From Acidobacteriota bacterium (GTDB lineage Bacteria > Acidobacteriota > Terriglobia > Terriglobales > SCQP01), in contig JAKAOE010000002.1 of assembly GCA_021823305.1 (NCBI GenBank), forward strand, positions 1 through 14,399: 14,399 nt of DNA, read 5' to 3'. The notes beneath the pieces were generated by a model, which searched no databases, was not told the DNA's origin, and saw only the letters and a list, made by a program, of their open reading frames with translations. A program made the position numbers and the translations under genes. Shown in pieces: positions 6,505 to 13,543 of this stretch (the stretch's first letter is position 1; each line of letters opens with the position of its first letter).

Positions 6505-9500
6505 TTAGAACCGCACCCGCAGGCCAAGCTGCGCCGCGAACGGAATCCCCACCGTCGTGCCCGGGCCGAAGAAGTCGCCGAAGGCGCCGGCGGGGACTTT
6601 GAGCTGGTTGAGGCTGGTGATGGGCTGGGTCTGGGTGCAGGCGGGGTTGAGGCAGAAGGCGGTGGCGTTGGCGGGGTTGTTGACCGGCGTGGGCAAGGCG
6701 GCGATGTTGGTGACGTAAAACGCGCCCGGATTGTTGCGGTTGAACAGGTTGAACATCTCGATGAAGGGCGCGACGTTGTACTTGTCGCCGAGCGTGAACG
6801 GGCGCTCCACGCGCAGGTCCACCTGCATGTAGGGCGTGCCGCGGAACTCGTCCAACGAGGTCATGACGCCGTTCACCACGGCGCGGTTGTTGGCCACGTC
6901 GCCCAGCCCGTTCACGTCCACCGGCGTGGTCATGGTGAACGGCCGCGCGCTTTCAAACTGCGACAGCGTCGAGAGCACGAAGCCGCCCGGCGTGCGGTAG
7001 TTGGCAGCGACCACCAGGCGATGCCGGACGTCCTCACCCGAGGGGCCGAAGTCGCCCGGGCCGAAGGCGTTGTTGGGATTGCACACTCCGTTGACGTAGT
7101 CGAAGAGCTCGCCCAGCACGCAACCCCAGGTGTAGGCGCCGGAGTAGGTGTAGTTGGTGACCAGGCTCAGCCGGTCGGTGATGTGCCCCTGGAGATGGAA
7201 CATCAGCGCGTCGTAGCGGCTGCGGTTGTCGGTGCGGAAGACGGCGAAATTAGGCAGGATCGCCTGCTGCGCGGCCGGGTTGTTGGCGGCCAGCGGCGTG
7301 AACAGGTCGTAGCCGGCATCGTACTGATAGCGGCGGAAGGCGTGGACGCCCTCCTCATGGGCGAAGTCCACGTCCAGCGTCCAGTTGGGCGTGAAGGCGT
7401 GTTCCACGCCGGCGGTGAATTGCAGTGCGTAGGGGGTGTGGTAGGCGGGGTCGATCAGGTAGCCCATGCCGCCGTTGGCCGCGCCCGGCAGGCAGCCGGG
7501 ATCGCCCGGCGCACTGCACGCCAGCGGCGCCTGGTTCACCGCTTGCAGCGCCGGCACCCAGCCGTTCTGCGCCAGATCGTTGTACATCATCGCCGCCCCG
7601 GCGCGCAGCACGGTGTTGTGGTTCTTGCCCAAAGCGTAGGTCATGCCCAGGCGCGGCGCGAAGTTGTCCCGGTCGTCGTGCGGCACGCCGTTGTACTTGA
7701 AGAGCGGCACGTGCAGCGCCTCCAGCGTCAACAGCGCCGGGTTCGAGGCCTGCGTGCGGCCCGAGGCGACGAACAGTCCGAACGTGGTGTCGTAGCGCAA
7801 GCCGTAATCCACGACAAACCGCGAGTTGACGTGCCAGTCGTCCTGTAACCAGAGGCCGAGGCGTTGCACGTTCTGGGAAAAGCTGCCGTTGGAGGCGGGC
7901 GTGCTGGTGCAGGTCGAGCCCGGAGTGGCGTTGGGCGCGCAGGTCAGGTCGGCGGTGAATTGCGCCGGATTGCTCAGATAGGCGGTGGGATCGAGGGGAA
8001 AGACGGTGAGGTTTTCCGCGTTGCCGGGCAGCGCGCCGCTCAGCACCGGTTCGTGGATGAACTGCACCCCGAAGCTGGGGTTGTGGTTGCCGGAGTTGTG
8101 GCTGACGTTATAGCTGATCTGGTACTCCTCCTGATTTCGGGCGATGGGAAAGGCGGTGATCGGGGTGACGAACTGGTTGTCGCCGAAGGTCTCAAACCCG
8201 CTGATGATGTTGGCGCTGGAGCTGAAGGGAAAGGCGAGCGCATAGCCGAGGTTGCCGTTGCGCTCCTCGGTATGGTGCAGGTAGCTGGCCGCGAAAACGA
8301 AATTGCCCAGCCAGGTGGGAGAGTAGATCTCCTGTTGGTTGATGACGCCGTTGAAGTAGTTGGAGTGCGCTGTGGCGCCGGTGTTGGGGAGCGTACCCTG
8401 CTGCACCAGGTCGTTGTGGGTCAGATAGCTGTCGCTCGACAGGCGCACGTACCACTGCGATGTGGGCGACTGCGACCAGTCGATGCGCGTGTCAGCGAGC
8501 AGGTCGTGGAAGGGGACGGGAGTGAAACTGGAGTACGGCACCGACGTCACCCCGCCGGGCAGCAATCCCTGGCCGGCGAGCTGGTTGAGCGCGGCGAACT
8601 GGGTCAGGCTGGTCTTGTTGTAGGCGATGCTGGCGTTTTCGTTGACGTACTCGAGCGAGCCGAAAAACCAGAGCTTGCCCATGATCAGCGGCCCGCCCAA
8701 CGTGCCGACGTAATCCTGGCGCGAGAAGGGCTGCTTGGGATTGGGGGCGGGGTTGTCGATCGGAAAGCGCGCGTTGAGCGCCGCGGCGCGTTCGTAGATG
8801 CCGGCCAACCCGTGCCATTCGTTGGTGCCGCGCTTGGTAGCCACGACCACCGAGCCCAGGGTGGTGTCGCCGGTCGAGGCGGACTCGCCCGCGGTACTGA
8901 CGGTGAACTCCTGGATGGCGTCGGGCGAGAAGTTCTGCAGAAAGCCGCCGATGTAGTCGTCGGTGTTCACCGCCCCGTCGACCGTCTGGGCCACGTTGAG
9001 GCCGGAGCTGCCACCGAAGCTGACCGCGGTGATGCGCGCCTTGGTCGGGTCGCTGGGCTCGACCGGTTCGGTGCCCGGAGTGAGGTAAGCGATGTTGGCG
9101 AAGCTGCGGGCGGCGAGCGGGATGGTACGCAAGTCCCTGCTGGTCACCACTCCCTTGAGCACGGCGCTGTTGGTGATGAGCGGTTGGGTGGCGATGGAGG
9201 AGCCGGCGGCACGCACGGTCAGGGTCTGGGAAGCGCTGGAGGGGTGGAGGCGCACGCGCACGCTGGCGACGGTGCCGACGGCGACCGTCACCTGGGCGTG
9301 GGCGGGAGCAAAGCCGGGGGCCGAGACGGTGAGCCGATAGATGTCGGGCGGCAGGGCGTTGAGCTGGAACTGGCCCTGGCGATCGGAACTGGCGGTGCGT
9401 TCCTGGGAAGTGGACTGGGCGCGGGCGGCCACTTGGGCGCCGGGGACACGCCCTCCGGCGACGTCGGTCACCGTGCCGGACACGCCGCCCAGGTATTGCT

Positions 9501-9558
9501 GCGCGGCGGCCGCAACGCCCAAAGCCGCCAGGATCAACGCCAAACGCCGGAAGTGCAT
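6505..9558 (-). CDS. TonB-dependent outer-membrane receptor, Oar-like, with carboxypeptidase-regulatory domain
   Basis: 1017 residues. A signal peptide (MHFRRLALILAALGVAAAAQ, likely AAA|QQ) is followed by an immunoglobulin-like carboxypeptidase-regulatory domain (about 25-108: GGVSGTVTDVAGGRVPGAQV, later QGQFQLNALPPDIYRLTV). The plug comes next (about 125-245, including QTVDGAVNTDDYIGGF and VVVATKRGTNEWHG), then a large beta-barrel. Motifs QDDWHVNSRFVVDYGLRYD, NFAPRLGMTY and PFIEMFNLFNR are typical of the Oar-like barrel, and the chain ends LGLRVRF with the terminal phenylalanine expected for BAM insertion. It imports an unknown substrate, perhaps a glycan or peptide, across the outer membrane using TonB energy. 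All eight cysteines fall in four close pairs (540/550, 681/689, 813/826, 969/974), probably disulfides in surface loops. ATG 9558 is preferred over GTG 9564 because AAGG lies seven bases before it. It is convergent with the hicA remnant, 11 nt apart. Confidence 0.95.
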   Translation of the reverse strand: MHFRRLALILAALGVAAAAQQYLGGVSGTVTDVAGGRVPGAQVAARAQSTSQERTASSDRQGQFQLNALPPDIYRLTVSAPGFAPAHAQVTVAVGTVASVRVRLHPSSASQTLTVRAAGSSIATQPLITNSAVLKGVVTSRDLRTIPLAARSFANIAYLTPGTEPVEPSDPTKARITAVSFGGSSGLNVAQTVDGAVNTDDYIGGFLQNFSPDAIQEFTVSTAGESASTGDTTLGSVVVATKRGTNEWHGLAGIYERAAALNARFPIDNPAPNPKQPFSRQDYVGTLGGPLIMGKLWFFGSLEYVNENASIAYNKTSLTQFAALNQLAGQGLLPGGVTSVPYSSFTPVPFHDLLADTRIDWSQSPTSQWYVRLSSDSYLTHNDLVQQGTLPNTGATAHSNYFNGVINQQEIYSPTWLGNFVFAASYLHHTEERNGNLGYALAFPFSSSANIISGFETFGDNQFVTPITAFPIARNQEEYQISYNVSHNSGNHNPSFGVQFIHEPVLSGALPGNAENLTVFPLDPTAYLSNPAQFTADLTCAPNATPGSTCTSTPASNGSFSQNVQRLGLWLQDDWHVNSRFVVDYGLRYDTTFGLFVASGRTQASNPALLTLEALHVPLFKYNGVPHDDRDNFAPRLGMTYALGKNHNTVLRAGAAMMYNDLAQNGWVPALQAVNQAPLACSAPGDPGCLPGAANGGMGYLIDPAYHTPYALQFTAGVEHAFTPNWTLDVDFAHEEGVHAFRRYQYDAGYDLFTPLAANNPAAQQAILPNFAVFRTDNRSRYDALMFHLQGHITDRLSLVTNYTYSGAYTWGCVLGELFDYVNGVCNPNNAFGPGDFGPSGEDVRHRLVVAANYRTPGGFVLSTLSQFESARPFTMTTPVDVNGLGDVANNRAVVNGVMTSLDEFRGTPYMQVDLRVERPFTLGDKYNVAPFIEMFNLFNRNNPGAFYVTNIAALPTPVNNPANATAFCLNPACTQTQPITSLNQLKVPAGAFGDFFGPGTTVGIPFAAQLGLRVRF

Positions 9559-9582
9559 GCGCACACCTTACGCACTGGCCGC

Positions 9583-9605
9583 AACTACTACCAGAGCAAG
9601 TAGTT
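9583..9605. repeat. 7-bp inverted repeat upstream of the TonB receptor
   Basis: AACTACT (9583-9589) and AGTAGTT (9599-9605) are exact reverse complements separated by nine bases. They lie 24 nt before the receptor's ATG on the minus strand, in the 115-nt divergent gap with the tolC remnant. The AT-rich arms stand out in GC-rich DNA. The repeat could be a regulator operator or a leader hairpin. No convincing -35/-10 pair for the receptor could be placed; TTGAAC (minus strand, 9611-9606) is a possible -35 without a good -10. Confidence 0.4.
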
Positions 9606-9673
9606 CAAGGCTGTGAGCCAACCTGCGGCGGGCGACATGTAACCGCTATGACCTATTGCGCGTTCTATCATGC

Positions 9674-10417
9674 ATGAGCTGGAGGTCGGCCGCGGTGAGC
9701 GGCGCCATGGGGTTGGTGTGGGCGGCGGCAGGGGCGAGCGCCCAACAAACGCTGAACTTGCAACAGGCGGTGGCCACCGCCTGGGCGCAGCAGCCGCTGG
9801 TGGCTGCGGCCGGGCAGGCGGCCGCGGCGGCACGAGCGCAGGCCGAGTTGGCGGCCACGGCGTTGTTGCCGGTGAGCGGGCTGAGCGCGCAGTGGGACCG
9901 GGGAACGGATAACGCCAGCCTGGGCTTGGGATTTCCCAGCCCGCTGCCCTCGATCAGCGGCACCGTCCCGCCGGCGGACTACTCCCAGCGCAGCGCCTGG
10001 ACCAGCGCCGCCGGTCTCTACTTCTCCTGGGAGGTGCTGGACTTCGGCCGCCGCGGGGCGGGTATTCAGGCCGCCCGCTCGCTGGCGCAGGCGGCCGACA
10101 CCGACGTCGAGCTGCGCCGCCAGCCGCCTCCACGCCGCGGCCGAGGCCATGTCCGGCGCCGTCGCCGGCAACGACCTGCATGTTGCCGACCAGACCGTGG
10201 CCGCCGATGAGGCCGAGGTCTCCTCCCGCCAAGCGGCCGAAGAAGCCGCTCAGGCCGCCCTCCGCCAGCCGGCCGCGTCCGCCGCGTCACCATCACCACC
10301 GGCTTCAGCGACGGCAATCTGGTCGAAGTCTTCGGCGCGCTGCAGCCCGGCGCGCTGGTGGTGGCCAACGCCGACGAGGAGCTGCAGAGCGGCCAGCAGA
10401 TCCAGATGGCGCGCTGA
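9674..10417 (+). pseudogene. Fused remnant: TolC-type efflux protein N-terminus joined to RND adaptor C-terminus
   Basis: Codons from ATG 9674 give a signal peptide (MSWRSAAVSGAMGLVWAAAG, then ASA|QQ) and the start of a TolC-family outer-membrane efflux protein: TLNLQQAVATAW, PLPSISGTVPP, GLYFSWEVLDFGRRGAGIQA, up to VELRR near 10120. The coding pattern then moves to the next frame (10122 to about 10260: RLHAAAEAMSGAVAGNDLHV, ADQTVAADEAEVSSRQAAEE), which still looks like the TolC helix. It then returns to the first frame (about 10262 onward: AGRVRRVTITTGFSDGNLVE, VFGALQPGALVVANADEEL, SGQQIQMAR, TGA 10415-10417). That ending is the membrane-proximal domain of an RND/HlyD-type periplasmic adaptor. 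In the unbroken first frame a TGA at 10208-10210 stops translation. The rest of TolC, most of the adaptor and the pump are missing. A deletion in a former tolC-adaptor-pump operon explains this. An alternative GTG start at 9695 has GGAGG nine bases upstream. Confidence 0.8.
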
Positions 10418-10423
10418 ACGCGC

Positions 10424-11125
10424 TCACGCCTCCAGCCGGCTCCGTACCAACTCCGCCAGCGCCGCGCGCGGCTCGGGGGCGCTCGTCCAGGCCGCCAGCT
10501 CGATCGCCGGCGCGATGCGCAGCCGGACCGTTCCCGGGCGGATGCGCCACTCGCCCCGCGGCAGCAGTGCGGCGGTGCCTTCCAAGCGGGCGCACACCAC
10601 CGGCGCCTGCGCCTGTTCCGCCAGGTAAAACGGGCCCTTTTTGAGCGGCAACAGGCCTCCGTCACGCGAGCGCGTGCCCTCGGGAAAGATCAGGAATGGC
10701 CGGCCGGCGCGCACCGCCGCCGCCGCGCGCTCAATGCCGGCTTCGGCCGCGGCCCGGTCGCGCCGGTCAATCGGCACCAGCCCGCCCGCGCGCAGCACCA
10801 GCCCCAGCAGCGGCACACGGAAGAGCTCGGCTTTGGCGAGAAACGAAATCGCACCGGGCAGGCTGGCGAGCAGGATGGGCGGGTCGAGATAGCTCTGATG
10901 GTTGGCCATGTAGACCACCCCGCCGGCGCCCAGGTGCTCGCCTCCCGTCACCTGCACGCGCACGCCGCTGAAGAAAAGCAGCAGACGGATGCCCAGGCGC
11001 GCGTAGGCGTAGATAAAATCCAGGCGGCGGGTGATCCACAGGTAGGGCAGGCAAACCACGACCGCAAGCGCCATGTAGAGCCAGGTGCAGGCGTACACGC
11101 AGGCCGAACGCAGGCCGCGCATCAT
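10424..11125 (-). CDS. plsC: 1-acyl-sn-glycerol-3-phosphate acyltransferase (PlsC family)
   Basis: 233 residues. PlsC acylates lysophosphatidic acid to phosphatidic acid at the inner membrane, the second acylation of phospholipid synthesis. Block I is N75-H76-Q-S-Y-L-D81, the catalytic HX4D. Block II is RAGGLVPIDR (112-121). Block III is F147-P-E-G-T-R152, which binds the glycerol-phosphate. An N-terminal hydrophobic segment (about 8-30, YACTWLYMALAVVVCLPYLW) anchors it, with a second near 45-55. The length is normal. The start overlaps the dapF-like stop (ATGATGA, 11125-11122), so it is translationally coupled and the last gene of the four-gene minus-strand operon. A second ATG directly follows the first. 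An open frame extends upstream to 11596 but is arginine-rich and antisense-like and was discarded. The stop is seven nt from the end of the convergent efflux remnant, with no visible terminator between them. Other lysophospholipid acyltransferase substrates remain possible. Confidence 0.94.
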   Translation of the reverse strand: MMRGLRSACVYACTWLYMALAVVVCLPYLWITRRLDFIYAYARLGIRLLLFFSGVRVQVTGGEHLGAGGVVYMANHQSYLDPPILLASLPGAISFLAKAELFRVPLLGLVLRAGGLVPIDRRDRAAAEAGIERAAAAVRAGRPFLIFPEGTRSRDGGLLPLKKGPFYLAEQAQAPVVCARLEGTAALLPRGEWRIRPGTVRLRIAPAIELAAWTSAPEPRAALAELVRSRLEA

Positions 11126-11940
11126 AAGCCCCGCGGGAAGACCATGCCCTCGGCCACGATCCAGGCGGGCCCGGTGAGCTTCACCGCCCCGCCGCCGGCC
11201 GGCGTGCCTCCGACCCAGGCGACCTTCTGGCGTCCGCCGGGGGTGGACACCTCCACCGGACTTACCGCCAAGCCGTGGGCGATGGCGGTGACCGCGGCGG
11301 CGCAGGTCCCGGTGCCGCTCGAACGCGTCGGTCCGACGCCGCGCTCGACGATGCGGGCGTCGAGGTGATGGCGGTCGAGCACCTGCACGAAGGCTACGTT
11401 GGTGCGCTGGGGAAAGCGCGGATGGTTGGCGATCGCCATGCCCAGCGCCTCCCAGCCGGCGGGAAACGTGTCCACCAGCAACACGCACTGCGGGTTGCCC
11501 ATGGAAAGGACGGTGACGTCGTACTCTGCGCCGGCGGCCAGTAGATGCTCGCGGCCTTCGATTTGCGGCGCGCCCATGTCCAACTCGATCACCCACATCT
11601 CGCCGCCGCCATCCAGCACGCGCGCGGCGCGCTGGCCGGCGCGGGTGAACATATCGCCCTGGCGGAAACCGTGGCGGGCGTAAAACGCGGCCACGCAGCG
11701 GGTACCGTTGCCGCTGATCTCGGCCTCGGTGCCGTCGCTGTTGAACAGCGCCAGCTCGAAGCCGGCGCCGCGCGAACGCACGAACTCGACCCCATCGGCG
11801 CCGATGCCGCGATGGCGGTCGCAGACGCGGCGGGTGAACGCGGCGCGGGCGGCGGGCGGCACGGCGGCGGCGTCCACGATCAGAAAGTCGTTGCCGTTGG
11901 CCTCGGCCTTGACGAAGCGGATGGCGGATTCAGGAGCCAT
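11122..11940 (-). CDS. dapF: DapF-family protein (diaminopimelate epimerase fold) with both catalytic Cys positions as Ser
   Basis: 272 residues, the normal DapF length. DapF converts LL- to meso-diaminopimelate for lysine and peptidoglycan synthesis with two cysteines as acid and base. Family hallmarks are clear: GNDF (N17), DRHRGIGADG (41-50), FNSDG (N67), GNGTRC (77-82), SMGNP (N149), RTN (N181), and E199-R200 in ERGVG. These match the substrate-binding Asn/Glu/Arg set of Haemophilus influenzae DapF (N11, N64, N157, N190, E208, R209, from memory). However, the cysteine of the CGNG signature (C73 there) is S76 here (EISGNGTRC). The cysteine of the second motif (C217 there, ACGSGAC) is S208 here (RSSGTGTC). 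Both serine codons are AGC. C82 and C213 lie a few residues away and are the non-catalytic cysteines of those motifs. ATG 11940 is chosen because the fold starts there and GAGGTG lies ten bases upstream. It overlaps the glycosyltransferase stop by 11 nt. It may be a divergent epimerase or have another activity. Confidence 0.92.
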   Translation of the reverse strand: MAPESAIRFVKAEANGNDFLIVDAAAVPPAARAAFTRRVCDRHRGIGADGVEFVRSRGAGFELALFNSDGTEAEISGNGTRCVAAFYARHGFRQGDMFTRAGQRAARVLDGGGEMWVIELDMGAPQIEGREHLLAAGAEYDVTVLSMGNPQCVLLVDTFPAGWEALGMAIANHPRFPQRTNVAFVQVLDRHHLDARIVERGVGPTRSSGTGTCAAAVTAIAHGLAVSPVEVSTPGGRQKVAWVGGTPAGGGAVKLTGPAWIVAEGMVFPRGL

Positions 11941-13543
11941 TGCGGCGGTACACCTCGATGTCGGGCTCGCCGGCAACGCGCAGGCGGGCCACAGGATGAA
12001 AGTATCGCCGCAAAGCGGCTGCCGGCACCCGGCTGGCGATCGGCGTACCCGCCTCGGCAGCGATCCAGGCGACGTAGCGCTGCGGCGCCGCCAACGCCGC
12101 CTGCCAGAGCCGGTAGTTGGACTCCTGAATGGCGTCGTGCAGCGGGATGCCGTCCTCGGCCAGCGCCTCGGGATAGGAACCGTAATAGAGCAGCACGCGC
12201 TCGCCCGGCCGGCGCGCGGCTAACGCCGCGGCCAGCGCGTGCTGCATGGCGAGCCGCGCGGGCGCGTTGTGCACCGCCTCGGCATAGGTCGGCGGGCCCG
12301 GCGGACGCAGCATCCCGAGGTAGGCGGCGGCGGCGAGCAGCGCCAGGCCGATGGCCAGGCCGGGCGCCAGGCCGCGAATCAGCACCCGGCGCGCGGCGCG
12401 GGCCAGGCCAGCCACGGCGATGCCCGAAAACAGCGCCGCCGCGGGCAGCATCTGCACCCCGTAGCGGAGGTTGTAGTAGCCGTGCGGCCAGTACTGGGGG
12501 ACGAAAATCGGCACGTTGCCGGTCCACATCGCCCAAACGTACCAGGGAAACGGAAGCAGCAGCAGCCAGGCCACCGGCTGCCGGCGCCAGCGACTCCAGG
12601 TCAATAGCCCCAAGCCCGCCAGGATAAGCAGCGGATGGCCACAGGCGAGCTCAACCGCCTTCGAAAAGTACAGCGCCGCCACGCCGGCGGCGTGGTCGCC
12701 GGGGTAGCGGGCGCCGCCGTGGCGCAGGGCATGGAGATAGATCTGGCGCGCCGAGCCCGGCCCCCGGGCAAAGGCCAGCGGGTCCTTGAAGTAATAGAGG
12801 TTGTACCCGAACCAGAACATCGGGCCGATGCCGGTCAGCAGGCAGAATCGCCACGCCGCGCTCCAGGCGCGCCTCGCGTCGCCGGCACGGAGCGCCAGCG
12901 CCGCCAGCGCGAAGGGCAGCACGAACCAGCCGTCGTAACGGCAGAGCGTCCCTGCCAGTCCCCACCCGCCCGCCAGCCACGCGTGGCGCAGCCGAGCCCC
13001 TTCGTCCTCCGCCGCGGCAAACGCACCGCACTGGTCCACCAAGCCGAGGAAGGCGGCGAGGTAGATGGTCTCGGTCATCGGCACCGCGGCGAGGTAGAGC
13101 AGCGAGGGGTTGAGGCAGAACGCCAGCGCCGCCCACGCCGCCGCCCCCGGGCCGAAGGCGCGCCGCACCAGGCGGTGCAGCAGCCACGCCGCCAGCGCGA
13201 ACGCCAGCAGCGACGGGATCGCCCCGGCCGCGCCCGAGCGCCATAGCTCCATGCTGAGGACGAACGGCGCCATCAGCAGGTGGGGCAGCGGCAACCAGAC
13301 GGTGCCGAGCTGCGACGGGCCCGGCGTGGCCGAATCCACAATCCGGCGCGCGATGCCGAGATGCGCGGCGGCGTCGCCGTAGAGCAGCACGCGGCCGCGC
13401 AGCAGCGCCCAAACAAAGGCCGCGCCGCCGGCGGCGAGCGCGGTGAGCGCGAAGATCCAGCCGCGCACGAAGAGCGGCGGCCGCGGCGCGGCGCTACTCG
13501 TCGAAGCGGGTGAGCGCGACGAACTCGCGGTAGCGGGCCGCAA
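11930..13543 (-). CDS. GT-C fold membrane glycosyltransferase (family 39/ArnT-like)
   Basis: 537 residues if started at TTG 13543. About ten to eleven hydrophobic helices are visible, the first at residues 28-48. The first periplasmic loop begins LLYGDAAAHLGIARRI and continues TPGPSQLGTVWLPLPHLLM. The acidic GDxxxH motif after the first helix is where GT-C enzymes place the catalytic or metal-binding aspartate. MTETIYLAAF (155-164) is another family-like block. Such enzymes transfer sugars from polyprenyl-phosphate donors on the outer face of the inner membrane to lipids, glycans or proteins; the acceptor is unknown. Downstream dapF and plsC homologues hint at an envelope role. The start is uncertain. 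TTG 13543 has GAGG six bases upstream but overlaps the kinase by 50 nt. GTG 13468, just before the first helix (VRGWIFALTAL), avoids the overlap but has no Shine-Dalgarno. The stop overlaps the dapF start. Confidence 0.88.
   Translation of the reverse strand: MRPATASSSRSPASTSSAAPRPPLFVRGWIFALTALAAGGAAFVWALLRGRVLLYGDAAAHLGIARRIVDSATPGPSQLGTVWLPLPHLLMAPFVLSMELWRSGAAGAIPSLLAFALAAWLLHRLVRRAFGPGAAAWAALAFCLNPSLLYLAAVPMTETIYLAAFLGLVDQCGAFAAAEDEGARLRHAWLAGGWGLAGTLCRYDGWFVLPFALAALALRAGDARRAWSAAWRFCLLTGIGPMFWFGYNLYYFKDPLAFARGPGSARQIYLHALRHGGARYPGDHAAGVAALYFSKAVELACGHPLLILAGLGLLTWSRWRRQPVAWLLLLPFPWYVWAMWTGNVPIFVPQYWPHGYYNLRYGVQMLPAAALFSGIAVAGLARAARRVLIRGLAPGLAIGLALLAAAAYLGMLRPPGPPTYAEAVHNAPARLAMQHALAAALAARRPGERVLLYYGSYPEALAEDGIPLHDAIQESNYRLWQAALAAPQRYVAWIAAEAGTPIASRVPAAALRRYFHPVARLRVAGEPDIEVYRRNGS

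Noticed and set aside
6259..7848. A 529-residue fusion of HicA with a long C-terminal extension
   Set aside because: The extension is the antisense of the TonB receptor. The real HicA C-terminus is present in the next frame and ends at 6493, so the extension is a result of the frameshift.
7864..9603. A 579-codon plus-strand open frame opposite the TonB receptor
   Set aside because: Antisense shadow: biased Gly/Val/Ala composition, no recognisable motif, and the minus-strand receptor is unambiguous.
11126..11596. A 157-residue N-terminal extension of PlsC
   Set aside because: It lies wholly within the dapF-like gene in another frame and has shadow-like Arg/His/Gly composition. The ATGATGA overlap gives a normal PlsC length.
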